Counted from the stretch's first letter, positions 13,574 through 26,438 are shown. The stretch is 64,000 nucleotides of DNA from Umbelopsis ramanniana AG (GCF_025399195.1 NW_026252161.1:1-64000); one strand, 5' to 3'. Notes: generated from the letters alone by a model not told the origin. Numbers and translations are program-made.

Positions 13574-15829
13574 ATGGCTACGGTACCCAGTTATGCTGGA
13601 GAATGGTCTTCATTAGAGGTACCCCTAACCGGATCAACGTAAGATTAATTAGCCACTTTTAACCAACATTGATACTTTCCAATCGCTAAACTGAATCTCG
13701 GCTTGTGTAGCAAGGAGACTTTGGACGCAATGGGCTTTACGCAAATGACACCCGTCCAAGCTGCCGCCATTCCACTGTTTATGAAGAACAAGGATGTTGT
13801 TGTTGAGGTATGTAGGATACATAGACCGATAAGTCAATCTATTAGACATTAATTTATACCGTACAGGCTGTCACTGGATCAGGAAAGACTCTTTCATTTG
13901 TCATCCCAGTGATTGAGAAACTCATGCGCAGAGAGTATATTCTAAAGAACAATGAAATTGGTGCAGTCATCATCACCCCGACTAGAGAACTCGCAACCCA
14001 AATCAATACAGTGTTCGAAATTTTCATCAAGGATCACCCGAAAAAAAAGCAATTGTCGCATGCTCTCTACATTGGCGGTACCACCACATTGGCGGAGGAC
14101 GTTGCGAACTTCAAAACAGAACATCCTAGGATCTTGATTGGAACGCCTGGGAGATTAGAGGAGATGTTGACAAAGACCGCAAAGTTGATCAACACCAAGG
14201 AGTTGGAAATGCTGGTGTTGGATGAAGCAGATCGATTATTGGATATGGGATTTTCACAACAGCTTTCATCCATTATTGCCAACCTTCCCAAGCAGCGTCG
14301 AACGGGACTTTTCTCAGCCACCATGACAGATGCCATTACAGAACTTGTACGTGCTGGATTGCGCAATCCTGTACGTGTGGTTGTCAAAGTTGAGGATTTA
14401 GAGAACCAAGGCAAAGAGCAGCGTACACCAGCCAGTCTCAAGATTAACTACCTTGTATGTGATCCCGATCAGAAAATGGCTCAAGTTGTTCGACTACTTT
14501 TGAAAGAATTGGATGACTTTAGTTATGGAGCCAAGAAATTCATCATCTATTTTGCCACTTGCGCTTCGGTTGATTACTTTTACAAGATTATGTCCAAGCT
14601 CACCCAGCTCAAGCCATTCTCAATCCACTCACTACACGGACAAATGGACACCAAGCGCCGAACTGCAACATACTCATCATTTGTCGGCCTACCGGCTGCA
14701 ACGCCCGCCTTGTTGCTTTGTACAGATGTTGCTTCGCGTGGACTGGATATTCCTGATGTCGACTATGTTGTTCAATTCGACCCACCGCAGGACCCTAAAG
14801 CATTTTCTCATCGTTGTGGACGCACAGCTAGAGCGGGGCGAAATGGCAAAGCTACTGTGTTCTTGAATCGGGGCAGAGAAGAAGTGTATGTCGAGTTCCT
14901 CAAACTTCGCAAAATTCCCATGGAACCCGCACCGTATTTAATGAACGACTTGTCTGAACATCCCCAAGCAGCTCCACAAAACGATGACGAAAAGCCAATT
15001 ACACCTGAGATACCTGATCCGTCAATACCCACGTTCATCCAGGAAATGCGACAGATCGTCAAGACAGACCGTGACCTGCACGATAAAAGCTTCAAAGCAT
15101 TCACATCCTTCATTCGCGCTTACTCAAAGCACGATGCAAGCTATATTTTCCGAGTAAAGGATCTTGATCTGGGAAAGGCAGCCACGGGCTTTGGACTTTT
15201 GAGGGTTTGTATAACTGGTGTTTTGACTGAGCTACTTGTGTACAATTCTAATCGCTTGTTACCTTAGCTTCCAAAAATGCCAGAATTGAAGGGAAAGACC
15301 AATGTCGCTTTCGAGGAGGAGAATATAGATGTAAGTGTAAAGGTATTATCCATTGCTTTGATGGTACGAATGTTTTGCTGATAAACAATGGCTGCAGTGG
15401 GATAATTTCAAGTTCCTCGACAAAAGCAAAGAAGCGAAGCGAGTGAAGGAACTGGAAGAGTACAAGAAGTCAATTCCAGCGCCTAAGCAGGCAAAACCAA
15501 AGTATGTAGAATCACTCTAAGCTTACTTACTCTAAGAAGTGAAGGATACTAACAATAGGTCATTTCTTAGGGTCAAAGCGTGGTCTGATCAGACAGATGC
15601 CAAGGACCGCAAGCTGGAACGGAAATTAAAGAAAGAACGAAAGAGAGAATATTTGAAGCGACAGAGAGAGGAAGAAGCTAACAAGGAGAAGGAAGGCGGG
15701 ATGAAGGATGACGAGGAAGATGATGATTGGGACGACCTTGCCAAAGAGGAACGTATGGCTAAAAAGCTCAAGAAGGGCAAGATCAATCAAATGGAGTTTG
15801 ACGACGCAGTGTTTGGCGATGACGAGTAA
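13574..15829 (+). CDS. spb4: ATP-dependent rRNA helicase SPB4 (DDX55 family)
   Basis: DEAD-box helicase acting in the nucleolus on pre-60S particles. Exons: 13574-13638, 13711-13807, 13867-15204, 15268-15330, 15398-15501, 15571-15829, 641 aa, in the usual range. Helicase motifs are complete: Q motif region [15 protein letters not shown], Walker A AVTGSGKT (55-62), [30 protein letters not shown] (about 172), SAT (about 203), and [13 protein letters not shown] (about 369). The long C-terminal extension with a DUF4217-type segment and a final basic then acidic tail (ending near [18 protein letters not shown]) is characteristic of SPB4/DDX55. Exon 3 is a single 446-codon block. Confidence 0.95.
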
Positions 15830-15989
15830 AATACTCCACCTTAGAAGTCTGCACTGGCATAATTCTGTTTTTATACAATTGTATTATATCTCCAAGCGTT
15901 ATTCTTTATTTACGGGTGTGAATAGATAGACAAAAGAACCCCCCAGGTACAATATTGTTACAAATTTCCTTTCCTGTGGTAGCGCTGCT

Positions 15990-16642
15990 TCAATCTTGTT
16001 TCTTGATGGCAAACTTCTGGCTCACACTGAGGACACGCTCAACGAGTTCATTGAACACAGCCTTTTGCTGTTCAGTAGCTTGAGTGGAGCTAGGGCTTCT
16101 ATTGCATCCTTCAGGACCGCCTATAAACGCACATTGAGAAGTATGAGACGGAGTTTGTTGATGGGATCATGAGGTAGAATCGACTGCATATCTTACCGTT
16201 CTGCCACTGAAACTCATCAGTGAAAAATCCGAGTGAGATATCTCTTCCATAGATATCATCACTGCCTATTGGGTTCTCCAATGGGAGTTGCTTGAGTTGG
16301 CTATGAAGATCGCCCATGAGGGTGTGAATCTCTTGGCTGGAGGATGGTATAGTTAGGAATGTAGTTGATTTGGAAACAAACGATAACCTGTAATGAAAGA
16401 CAACTTACGGAGTCACCTCACCACTCTGTTGGTTATAGTCGAATTTGCTTCCTGGCTTAAGGGTAGAGTGGGCAACCACAGCGCCATTGGAATCGCCAGA
16501 GATTTCAACGACCTGTCTAAAGCGAGGAGGATAAGGATGGGAGCGTTTGACGTAGATACGAACACGGAATGGCTACTTACTTTACAGTGGGACCAGCAAA
16601 ACCTCCAACAATTCCTTCTCTGAGAAACACTTTGAAAACCAT
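15990..16642 (-). CDS. Uncharacterised 143-residue protein
   Basis: Four exons on the minus strand: 16586-16642, 16409-16512, 16197-16336, 15990-16120; splice phases agree, which supports a real gene. The product begins MVFKVFLREGIVGGFAGPT, followed by a beta-rich segment (VVEISGDSNGAVVAHSTL), a conserved-looking IYGRDISLGFFTDEFQW stretch near 90-105 and an amphipathic C-terminal helix ending in SQKFAIKKQD. No signal peptide, membrane helix or known catalytic motif is visible. I do not recognise the family. The first intron uses GTAAAG; using the GTAAGT three bases later would break the frame. Confidence 0.7.
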
Positions 16643-17549
16643 GGCAGTAGATGTGTATTGTACGAACAACAAACAAGACAAGATAAGAAGCAGTTGCTTC
16701 AACATTTGATGAACAAAACGTACACAGCAAACTCCGTCATTTCGGAGCTCTATTTGTATGGTCACGCCTCCAGCTCAAATTACGACATGTTTGATGTGCT
16801 AAAAGTACTATCGTAAGATGACTATGAGGGCGTACTGATTTCTTCTATCTTATCATCATAAATTCCATGCGTTACTCTGGTATGTCCAGAACTATGTGTA
16901 TGATAGTATTTCCGGGATTACGTCCAACGGAAATCGTGGCGCTTGTACCAGTGAGAACTTTAAAGGTGCAGTCATTTCGCTGTCATTTGGGAAAGAAAAT
17001 TGCTGAATATGCGCTTATGGGTAGTGCTGAACTTTGAAGTAAATCAAGGTCATTAGAGCATACGGTCTATCTTGGCATAACCGAGAGACTCTGGGCGATT
17101 CGTTCATTCGTTATACAGACTTTCATGTTGATAGACACTAAAAATCGTTCAAGTGTGGAATACATTATTCATCTTGTGACCTTCCAAATTAGAATCAGCG
17201 GAGAACACAGCTACTACCCGAGAGCTTGCCCACTGCTGTCTTTCATGTACAGAAGGTCTTGCGTCTACAGTAGTCGTTTGCTTAGAGCTCTCCAAACCAC
17301 AGCAGGCTTGGAGACTGTTGCCTTGGAACTGTGAGCCATTGGTTGAATGAATCGAGACGTATATATGCTTGGCGAAACACCATAAAGAAGATGTACAATC
17401 ACTTGCATACATAGTGTGGTTATTTTATTCTGTTATTTACAGAGGACGTAATAGTGTTGTCTACATTCTAATTCCAACATAACATTGGAAGGGCATGACC
17501 AAGTTTGGCTATACATTCTTTCAACCGTTATCTAAAACAGTTGCTGTCA
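16643..17549. other. Intergenic region, about 0.9 kb
   Basis: Contains the promoter of the 143-residue protein and the 3' flank of the PSMG3-like gene. A minus-strand ORF of 87 codons (17149-17412) has no recognisable features or splice partners and I do not call it. No RNA gene, repeat or mobile element was seen. Confidence 0.45.
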
Positions 17550-18032
17550 CTAGGCGATGGTATCACGGATCATTTCCATGATGTTTTCATACAGTTCTTT
17601 CCGTTTCTGAATGTCACCTGTATCCTTCAGTGCAATTCCAAGCACGACCGGTCGGCTTTCTCGTGGATTGCTAGTAGCGATGGCTCTGGATACAGACGCC
17701 GCATATAAGAGATAAAGATCTGAAAGTTCGGTTGCTGCAGAGTTCATAAGGAATTTGCTGGTTGTAGGTACAGTGCTTGGGCTGCGGGCTAGATTTGGCG
17801 GTATGTCAAATGTCGTATTTATCTTATGGAGAAATCGTTACTATGCGTGGTGTCTGCAAAATATAAAATCACATCATGTTGTCCTTACGAGACTACCAAT
17901 ACGGCCATACTGCGTTACGACCACGAAGATTTTGTCCTTGAATCCCGAGACAAGAACTTCGGTGTGAAGACCTTGAACGATCCTGGCCGCTTGCTTGTTG
18001 GTGACTGGAAATTTTTCGTTGTTGGAGGTCAT
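17550..18032 (-). CDS. Proteasome assembly chaperone 3 (PSMG3/Poc3-like)
   Basis: PSMG3-family chaperones pair with PSMG4 to assemble the alpha ring of the 20S proteasome. Exons 17889-18032 and 17550-17822, 139 aa. The first exon gives the N-terminal strands with VLVSGFKDKIFVVVTQYGRIGSL, matching the VLVTQFGKMGTLV strand of human PSMG3. The second ends with a long helix after RPVVLGIALKDTGD, matching RAVLLAVAVKDKS. The acceptor chosen (ATAAG|ATAAAT) is the only one that keeps the reading frame open. Length and order of elements agree with the family; sequence conservation is modest, as is usual for this chaperone. Confidence 0.78.
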
Positions 18033-18251
18033 GACAATAGTCTAGTTGTATGTAATTGGAAGAGATTTGGCGATCGTGATGCTTGGGAGAGGGATCTGGG
18101 TCGTGGTGATTTAAGCTTACGTGCGTGACTGGAAGAAATACGTACAGCTGCCCGCCTCTAATGTCTTTGCGATGAGGTGCACGTGATCAATAGACCCTCC
18201 AAAATTTAGAAAATTTCGAGACGAACACTCACAAAACCTTTAGAACCTGAA

Positions 18252-18509
18252 ATGGCCAAATTCACTCAAATCATGGTGCTTTCTATAGGAACGCTAGCTG
18301 GTGCCGCAGTAGGCTTCTACGCATTAGAAGCATACAAAGTGAAAGAAAAGGTGAGTAGTCAAGTACATATTTCGAGATTCGCCCCATCTTGCAAACTAAA
18401 CAGAGTGTATCTGTCATAGGAAAAACGCTTGGGTATACTATTGGAACGTAAACGACAGCATGAACAGTTATTAGCATCAAATCCCACTCCATCGTCGTCT
18501 TCATCATAA
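18252..18509 (+). CDS. Small single-pass membrane protein, 62 aa
   Basis: Two exons (18252-18350, 18420-18509) with a clean GTGAGT intron. One membrane helix (about residues 6-27, IMVLSIGTLAGAAVGFYAL) is followed by a highly charged Lys/Glu/Arg helix (KVKEKEKRLGILLERKRQHE) and a Ser-rich end. The layout resembles small mitochondrial inner-membrane assembly factors, but no family could be named. Conserved phase across the intron argues for a genuine gene. Confidence 0.6.
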
Positions 18510-18731
18510 CTCTCGTAGCATATTCCGACTAGAAATCATGTTAAAAAATTGTACTATAAATACCAGCGTGATGGGATCGCCATTAGCGTGTCAGATATGC
18601 CGGACCTTGACAGCTTTTACCGTATGAGGGATGGAGCTTTGCCTGAATTTTCCCCCTTGCGGCTATTAATATAAGAATAGAACATTTTCCTCCAACTCTC
18701 CTGTATCTCTTTCCATCCTTTTCATCTTGCA

Positions 18732-19110
18732 ATGTTGAAGCTCTGTCTGTTTGTCGTTGCCCTTCTCGTTACCCTGGCATCCGCCCACTCCAACTGTAAA
18801 CTGTACCTGGCAAACTCCAGCAAGGAAACTGATGTTACTGGTGGCTCAAGTATGTAGTGCATCATAGCGTTCCTAGCCCTACAATTACTAATGCTGTTAT
18901 TTAGAAGGTGGATGTTACGAGGTCGACCCCAGGATGAAGATTGCCACGATTAGTGCCGATTCTGCTGACGTTCACTTCAAGTTCCATTCAAACGCAAACT
19001 GTAAAGGTAGCACAGTATACACCGGTTCCACTAGTGACACTGTTATTACTGTTAGGAAATTCTCTGCTGGCTCTGTTCAATTGACCTGCCCTCGCAAGAG
19101 CCGTCGTTAA
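18732..19110 (+). CDS. Small secreted cysteine-containing protein, 107 aa
   Basis: Exons 18732-18849 and 18905-19110. It starts with a clear signal peptide (MLKLCLFVVALLVTLASA, cleavage expected near residue 18-20). The mature part of about 88 residues has four cysteines (NCKLYL, GGCYEV, NANCKGS, QLTCPRK), enough for two disulfides, and alternating strands, and ends in a basic KSRR. It is likely an extracellular beta-sandwich protein; the function is unknown. The short CT-rich leader just before the ATG is consistent with an expressed gene. Confidence 0.7.
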
Positions 19111-19322
19111 ACGTTGATGAGAGTATGCTCTTCAGCAACTTTGATGCTCTATCTAAATTTACATCACGCAATGTACACAAGAAAAAATGTTCAAATAAAA
19201 CTTTTTCAAATAAGGAAGCAATAATGATGATACGAATTGTGATGCAGCAGAAATATAATATGCCTAAACGGAAGGAAAAGGAACGCTCTAATTTACGAAA
19301 TTACAATTTTACAGCCAGCAAA

Positions 19323-20294
19323 TCAAAAGATTTCAAGGTCTTCGTACATATCCATCATCATTCTACCCCGCTCTCGTGCATCTCTATCATTTTCTTCTTG
19401 TGATTCACCTACTGCGGCCTTCTGTCGTTCTAGGCCGTCTCGTCGTTTACGCTCTCGACGTTGTTCTTTCGTTTCTAACTGATCTTTGGTCAATAGTTGT
19501 GACTGGACAGCCTGTTCGAATTTCTTCATGCGATCAATATTCTGATTGAACTTTTGATTAGACAGACGGAAAAGAACATAAAGGTACGCCGTATTGACGA
19601 GTAGATGGATTTTCTGAGTGACTGGGTTGACAGCCGCGACGGGAACGTCGAGTTTATGCGTGCTTCGAATGGCGAGCATGTGTCGAGTTTTGGATGGCGT
19701 TATGCCACTGTTCTGGTACCCAATCACGTTTGCCAAACCAAGCAGTTCGTGTGCCGCTTCAGCCGTTTCAGCTTCCACATGCAATATCTTTTAGTGGGAC
19801 TTTCATTAATTTAGGTGGCATAACATTTTACGACAAGGCGTGCATAAACATACCAAAGGTTCAAACTTGAAGAAAACAAGCTGCTGATTTATAATGGCTT
19901 GGTCGTCCTCAATGGGTTCCATAGTCAAATCTGCGTACGAGTCTCCAAACAACAATTGCAACATCCACTTTTCCTTGTCATGAAGGTTGTCGGGTATCAA
20001 AACCGGATCATGGGTGACATAGAGCCATTTTCCTCCTTTTGTGGATTTGGAGGCTTCGGCTTCGGCCGCTGAGGTCTTCTTCTTCTCGTCTACGCCTTCG
20101 CAGTAGACTGCAACTCGGCCAGAACAACTGCTTGTTGTGTAAAACTGGGAGTGCTGATTGATAAGCCGCATGAGATCCAAAATTGGCGCATCGATGTACC
20201 CTTTAGGGGACTTGTCTGACCTATTGGGATTCATCTCCTCGACGAGCTCAGAGATGACTTTTTCTTTTCTCTCATGAAATGTAGACAATGACAT
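19323..20294 (-). CDS. tyw3: tRNA wybutosine-synthesising protein 3 (TYW3)
   Basis: TYW3 is the methyltransferase of the wybutosine pathway that modifies guanosine 37 of tRNA-Phe. Exons 19854-20294 and 19323-19787, 301 aa. Family features: ILDLMRLINQHSQFYTTSSCSGR with the SSCSGR signature, GGKWLYVTHDP, a region rich in FKFEPL, and in exon 2 NSGITPSKTRHMLAIRSTHKLDVPV. The C-terminal 70 residues form a charged helix ending MMMDMYEDLEIF. The first ATG of the open frame is at 20294; a residue further upstream would require a TTG start. An acidic/basic insert (about 73-90) separates the first conserved blocks. Confidence 0.92.
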
Positions 20295-21373
20295 TTTCAA
20301 TGGTGAAGATTATGCTCTATTGTATTTTTTTGAAATAGCACTTGGAAAAAAAATTGCGCTGTTTCAATTCATTGGCGAGACAGTCCTCCTCAGGCTCAGC
20401 AACAACCTGTCATGCTTTTTGATGGTTTAGCGTTATGAATAACACAATGAATAATGCTGAACAAACGGTGATCACTGTTCTTTTTAATCTAATACAATTA
20501 TCTATTCTTTTTTTGCAGGAGGAATGTGGCTCGAGTCACATCAGTAGATTGCAAGCAAACCACAAGTGAGGACGCCTGTGCACGACTTTGGTATTATGAT
20601 TCAATGTAAAGAATTTGTTGCTGTTTTCGACTGACTGTCACATTCATTTGACTTCCCTACAATCATTTGCATCAATTGATTAAAAGGTTCAAGAAAGCGT
20701 GGGTTGCCACGTAGTCGTCAGCGATATTTCCATTCTGGACATTAGCCTTACTTTTTCTTAGTTCAGTTCCAATTTTGTTCAAACGTCCTTCGAAAAGTCG
20801 CTGTAATGATGCCATTCTGCATATTTTATATCCAATCCACATGCTTGGAGAAATGACCGGGAATCCTCTTTACTGATAACTACTTCCAAATATACTGTTT
20901 AAGCTTTATTTGGTCCGATGTGCCCGAAAACGAGTTGCTACACTGCATAGACAACGCGAAGTTGATCATAGATCCAAATTGACATTTGAAGGAAAGATCA
21001 ATAATTATTTTTTGTTAGTAAGAGATAATGTGATTTAGACAACGCCTTGACAGAATCGACTCCTTCACCCATCATGTGAGTAAATACTCTCTTCACAATC
21101 TTTGTAGTTACTGGGTATCTTCTTTCAGCATACAAAATTATTCATCATAACCTTCTTTCTTTTCATTCTATTCCACTCCATTCAGTGTTTTATCTCAAAT
21201 TCTGCTCAAAAGCGAGAAAATTCATGTTTGAGTTACGGCGCCAAATTGTAAGGAGCGACACAAAATCCATCGCACAGCAATTTTCGAAACGGCAAACAGT
21301 CACAGTCATTGAATTGACGACTTCCATTGGAGTTTTCCGGTGCTAAGCTACTCTTACAAATTCGTACTTCAGC
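20295..21373. promoter_or_regulatory. Divergent tyw3/pub1-like intergenic region with possible 5' UTR intron
   Basis: 1079 bp without coding signal. On the RNA-binding-protein side the last 350 bp are pyrimidine-rich, and a GTGAGT near 21078 followed by TTTCAG near 21127 could bound an intron in the 5' UTR. That reading is inference from splice motifs only. Confidence 0.35.
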
Positions 21374-22732
21374 ATGGCCACGAACGAAGGTTGTAAAGCT
21401 CTTTATGTCGGTAATCTTGACTCTCGCGTTACAGACTACATGCTCTATGAGATCTTTTCCGTAGTTGGCCAAGTTGATAACGTTAAGATCATAATGGATC
21501 GCAACGTAAGTAAATCCTATACCCAATGACTAACCTCCATGGCGACTGTTTAACTTTACTCATTTCCTTCTAATTCACTCATACATAGTACCAACATGGT
21601 GGAATGAACTATGGCTTTGTTGAATTCGTCGATCACTTGTCGGCAGAGCAGGCTCTCCTTGCCATGAACGGAAGAAAGATCTTCAGTTCCGTAAGTATAG
21701 AATGATCTACTCAGAATGTACCTGGACGGACACATACTCATTGCATCTCGTCTCATACAGGAAATCCGAGTTAACTGGGCTGTACAGGGAGCAACGCAAA
21801 AGGAAGATACATCAAATCATTTCCATATATTCGTTGGAGACCTCTCTCCTGAAGTGGACGATTCAATTCTATCCAAAGCATTTGGAGCTTTCGGTACTAT
21901 GTCAGATGCTAGAGTAATGTGGGATCAGAACACTGGAAAATCACGCGGTTTTGGATTTGTATCATTCCGAGAAAAGGCTGATGCCGAACAAGCCATTTCC
22001 ACTATGAACGGTGAATGGTTAGGTTCGCGTGCTATTCGCTGTAATTGGGCCAACCAAAAGGCGGCTGGAGCGACGGGTCCCTCTCCAGCTCAGAGTCTTT
22101 CTTACGAATCTGTTCTCGCACAAACCCCACCCCATCAAACTACAGTATACATTGGTAATTTGCCTCACGGTTTCCAACAACACGACCTTGCTCCTTATTT
22201 TCAGCCATATGGTTATGTGTCTGACATTCGTATGCAGGCCGAACGTGGATTCGCGTTTGTCACGTAAGTTGCGCGAATTTCGGGTTGGATAGACTCTGTT
22301 TTTTGTTAAGAAAAACGAACACTAACGTACCTTCTTAGCTTGGACTCTCATGAAAATGCGGCACACGCTATTGTTGCGTTGAATGGTGTGGACATTGGCG
22401 GTAGACCTGCCAGGGTAAGTGATATTATACATGTATTTATGCAGCCCAAACATGTGATTTAATCAAATCTCTACTTTGATCAGTTATCTTGGGGTAAAGA
22501 TCGTGCTCCTGGTGGTGGAGCCGGGTACGGGGCTGGTGCCTATGGGTATGGTAGTGGCGGCGGCAGTGGAGGCGGATATCATCAACAAGCAAATCAAGGA
22601 TGGCACCAACAGGGCTATACCCAAGCACCTGCCGCTGGTCCTGGAGCTAACGCAAATGGTCAATGGGATCAATATTACCAACAGTACTATGGACAGCAGC
22701 AGCAGCAGCAAGGCGGTGGTGGTTACCAATGA
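21374..22732 (+). CDS. Three-RRM RNA-binding protein, Pub1/TIA-1 type
   Basis: Poly(U)/AU-rich RNA-binding protein of the Pub1/TIA-1 family (mRNA stability, stress granules). Exons: 21374-21505, 21589-21690, 21761-22263, 22339-22414, 22484-22732, 353 aa. RRM1 has RNP2 LYVGNL and RNP1 NYGFVEF; RRM2 has IFVGDL and SRGFGFVSF; RRM3 has VYIGNL and RGFAFVT. The tail (about 275-353) is Gly/Gln/Tyr-rich with a run of six Gln, a prion-like region as in TIA-1. The gap between RRM2 and RRM3 (NQKAAGATGPSPAQSLSYES) fits Pub1. Three RRMs plus a QN/GY tail make the call firm at family level. Confidence 0.92.
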
Positions 22733-23063
22733 CCGAATGTCTAGACAAACTCCCCTTTTATTTTCTCTGGCCATATCATTTCTTCTACACTTTGCTTTTT
22801 TTCCCGACCTTTTGATTTTCCCTGTACGAGCAATAAGCTAGAACCAAAAAGCTTTTAAAGGAAAGAAATGTATATTACAGTTCGGATTTGACGAAGGCGT
22901 CCAAAATCAAAAAGAAAAGAGCAACAGACATGCCCAAAATAGTTATTCCGAATGATTGTGTGTAAAAAAAAAAAAAAAGATGTGGCATATGGGAACGCTG
23001 GTTATTCCATTAGGCATCCCTTGCAAAGGCAATAGTATATGGCAAACTTTTTCATACTTTACG
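22733..23063. other. Convergent 3' ends of RNA-binding protein and unknown gene
   Basis: 331 bp of 3' UTR sequence between two converging genes, with an A13 run near 22966. No gene seen. Confidence 0.45.
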
Positions 23064-23720
23064 TTATGGGCTGCTGCTCAATCGACCGTTGAAAGCCGTC
23101 GATTGAGTTCGCTCCATCATCACTGGATCAGTATAGGACTGTTGAGCAGGCTGGCTGACCGACTGTTGTTGCATATACAAATCAGTCATGTAACGGTGCT
23201 GTTCCATGATGGACAAATATCTATCATATTCCCTTTGCAGACCGTCATCCGCAATCTAAACGTAGCCAAGTTAGTCAACATACATGCCTCAAACGGTGGG
23301 TTGATGACGAATATCATTACCCGTTGTCTTGCTTCTTCATACTCTCGGTCCTCGTCTGTGGTGTCCATCACATTCAGTCCTCTCCGTTGTTGAGCTGCAA
23401 TGAAGCGTTGTTCATGAGGCAAAGAGTCTATTGACTTTCGTCGGAACTCCTATGGTAGTCATGCATCAGAAAACATGAATAAACCACTGTAAAACATGGA
23501 TAAATGGTAAATAGCATACAGTTTTCCATTTTTCAGCGTCGAACTTGCATACTGGAGCATGGTGAGAGTGTCGTCTTGGCGGTGGCGAGTGTTGATCTTT
23601 GTCTCCTTTTCGATGACGGTGATGATCAATTGTATAGGTGTTCTCGGGTGTGGAGTGCTGTCTATTGGCAGAAGACATGACTACGTCTTGCCGTGCTAAA
23701 GGATGTTGGTTGGAAGTCAT
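23064..23720 (-). CDS. Uncharacterised His/Arg-rich protein, 173 aa
   Basis: Three minus-strand exons (23520-23720, 23321-23449, 23064-23255) with matching phases. The N-terminus is polar and His/Arg-rich (TIDHHRHRKGDKDQH, RRHSHHAP); the middle (FRRKSIDSLPHEQRFIAAQ and the acidic TTDEDREYEEARQR) and C-terminal helix (DDGLQREYDRYLSIMEQH) look helical and conserved in character. No membrane segment or known domain. I do not recognise it; a nuclear or adaptor role would be a guess. Confidence 0.6.
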
Positions 23721-23879
23721 TAAAGAAACGGTGCGTGCCAAGGAAAGCAACACGAAGAAAGATTTAAACTGTGGGGTGATTAATGCAGTTTGAGACCAAC
23801 GTCCGTTCACATGACAGATCAAATTTCTTGAACATTTCAAAAATATTTTTATGATAAAAATTAAACAATATTCTCAAAT

Positions 23880-24787
<908 letters not shown>

Positions 24788-25442
24788 TATTATAATATAG
24801 TGGTGTACACAAAAGAACACCCAGACGAGAGCCTTAAAGTCTTACTTTCCATTCCCAAAATGTCCGACGTCATCATGCCCTATTCCTTTGATGACCCCAC
24901 CAAAGCTTACAAACTTCTCGCTATCATATGACTGTGAGCAACGTATCCACCTTGCCTTAGTGACAACCCATTTCTCTTTCTACTACGTTTCAAGCCTTTG
25001 GCTATGACTCCTATCCGCTCATTTTCCATACCGATCAGAGGCGCATGTGGTGTGTACTTTTGACTTTGGGTGAAAATAGGTAACACTTCGGAAGACATGC
25101 GAGATGCATAATGTGTTCTCGATTGATTTGAAACTTGGATACCATAATTCAGAGTTCTGTGAAAGCCAGGAACTTGCATTCATTGGCCTGAGCGCACAGG
25201 GCAAAATTTAGTATGTCTGGAAAATTCCTTAGGGTGTTTGCGAGTGGTTTGTGTATATGCCCTTAAAAAGTCTACGATACACGCCAGTGTCATGTAAATT
25301 GGTATGTCTTGCAAGCGTTAACTGCTGTCAATGAGGTCGGTCTGCTTCAACTGGCTGGTCTTGTGACTGTGTTCGTCTTTTTTTCTCCTCTTCGATTTTT
25401 TTTTTTTTGGCATGCAAAGAAAACCTATAGATCACCTACACC
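24788..25442. other. Intergenic region with a possible gene-start relic
   Basis: 655 bp. A plus-strand ORF at 24860-24931 reads MSDVIMPYSFDDPTKAYKLL and stops after 23 residues; it has the look of the start of a conserved protein (it recalls the beginning of cohesion factor Dcc1) with nothing following. A 90-codon minus-strand ORF (24907-25179) has no recognisable features. The part before 25443 is the promoter of the WKF-domain gene, with a T12 run near 25398. Confidence 0.35.
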
Positions 25443-26438
25443 ATGCCAGCCACGGAACCTACCGCCAAGGCAGAGAAACGTACCAACTCACAAAAGACTG
25501 ATTCCAGCACAGTCACTGCACCGGTTGCAAAGAAACGAAAGCTGACTCCAGCCGAGGCGCTCATTAAATCTATGACGGCCAGAAAGGCGATCGCTTCACT
25601 AAAAAAACCCACTGGAACTCATGTCACGTTCGGCGACAATGCCGAGGTGATCGAGAAGAAAGTGGCTGCTGCTATACCGGAAGAAAGTCAAAAGAAGAAG
25701 AGTAAGAAGCAGAAGAAAAGACCTAGTAGCGAAGTATCGGCAACGACGTCCACGGCTTCGATATTCCAAAATGGCAGCACAGGGTCTATTCTACCCACTA
25801 ATCCAGGTAGGCAGTGCAGTGAATTGAGTTGAGGATGAGCGAAAATATTAACAGTCATCATTAAATTCTTTGTTCATAGCAATTGACTATTTGCGGACAT
25901 GGAAGTCAGATCGATCAGAGTGGAAGTTTCAAAAGGTGCGACAAATTTGGCTACTGGCTAATATGTACGATGAAGTGAAGGTAAGGCTACGATTGGATGG
26001 AGAAAAGGGAAAGCTTGAACTCAATTAACCCTGTGCAACACCATGTTTATTTTTTTTTCATTGTGCAGATAAGCGATGAAGATTTTGCGATTTTATTGGA
26101 ATACGTGCAGGATTTGAAAGGGAAAGCGAGACAGGTAAGAATTATGGTTGTTTATGGTCAGGCAGCTCTGTGTGTCTTACCTCCTAGCTTTGCAGGTTAC
26201 AATTGAAGAGGCCACCCAAATCCACCAACAATACCCCGATCAGGATGACTCTGAGTCTGAAACAGACCAGCGAACAGGTGGTGTGGAGGAGGATGACGAC
26301 GAATTTGATGCTGAAAAGATGATGGCTAAGGCTCAAAAGCAGGCGCAGAGTGCCAAGGCGCAAGAGCAAAAGCAGGAACACCAAGTGGCCAAAAGGAAGG
26401 CTCAAAGAGCGATGGAGATATTGCGAACCTTGTCATAA
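25443..26438 (+). CDS. WKF-domain protein (C7orf50-like)
   Basis: Exons: 25443-25806, 25880-25980, 26069-26134, 26196-26438, 257 aa. The N-terminal 120 residues are Lys-rich and disordered with nuclear/nucleolar signals (VAKKRKLTP, KKKSKKQKKR). The central part AIDYLRTWKSDRSEWKFQKV and IWLLANMYDEVKISDEDFAI matches the WKF domain (DUF2373) of human C7orf50 and fungal homologues, which are nucleolar and linked to ribosome biogenesis. The C-terminal 70 residues are an acidic stretch followed by a Gln/Lys-rich coiled coil. Domain call is confident; molecular function of the family is poorly known. Confidence 0.82.

Noticed and set aside
17149-17412. 87-codon minus-strand ORF
   Set aside because: No domain, no splice partners, unremarkable composition.
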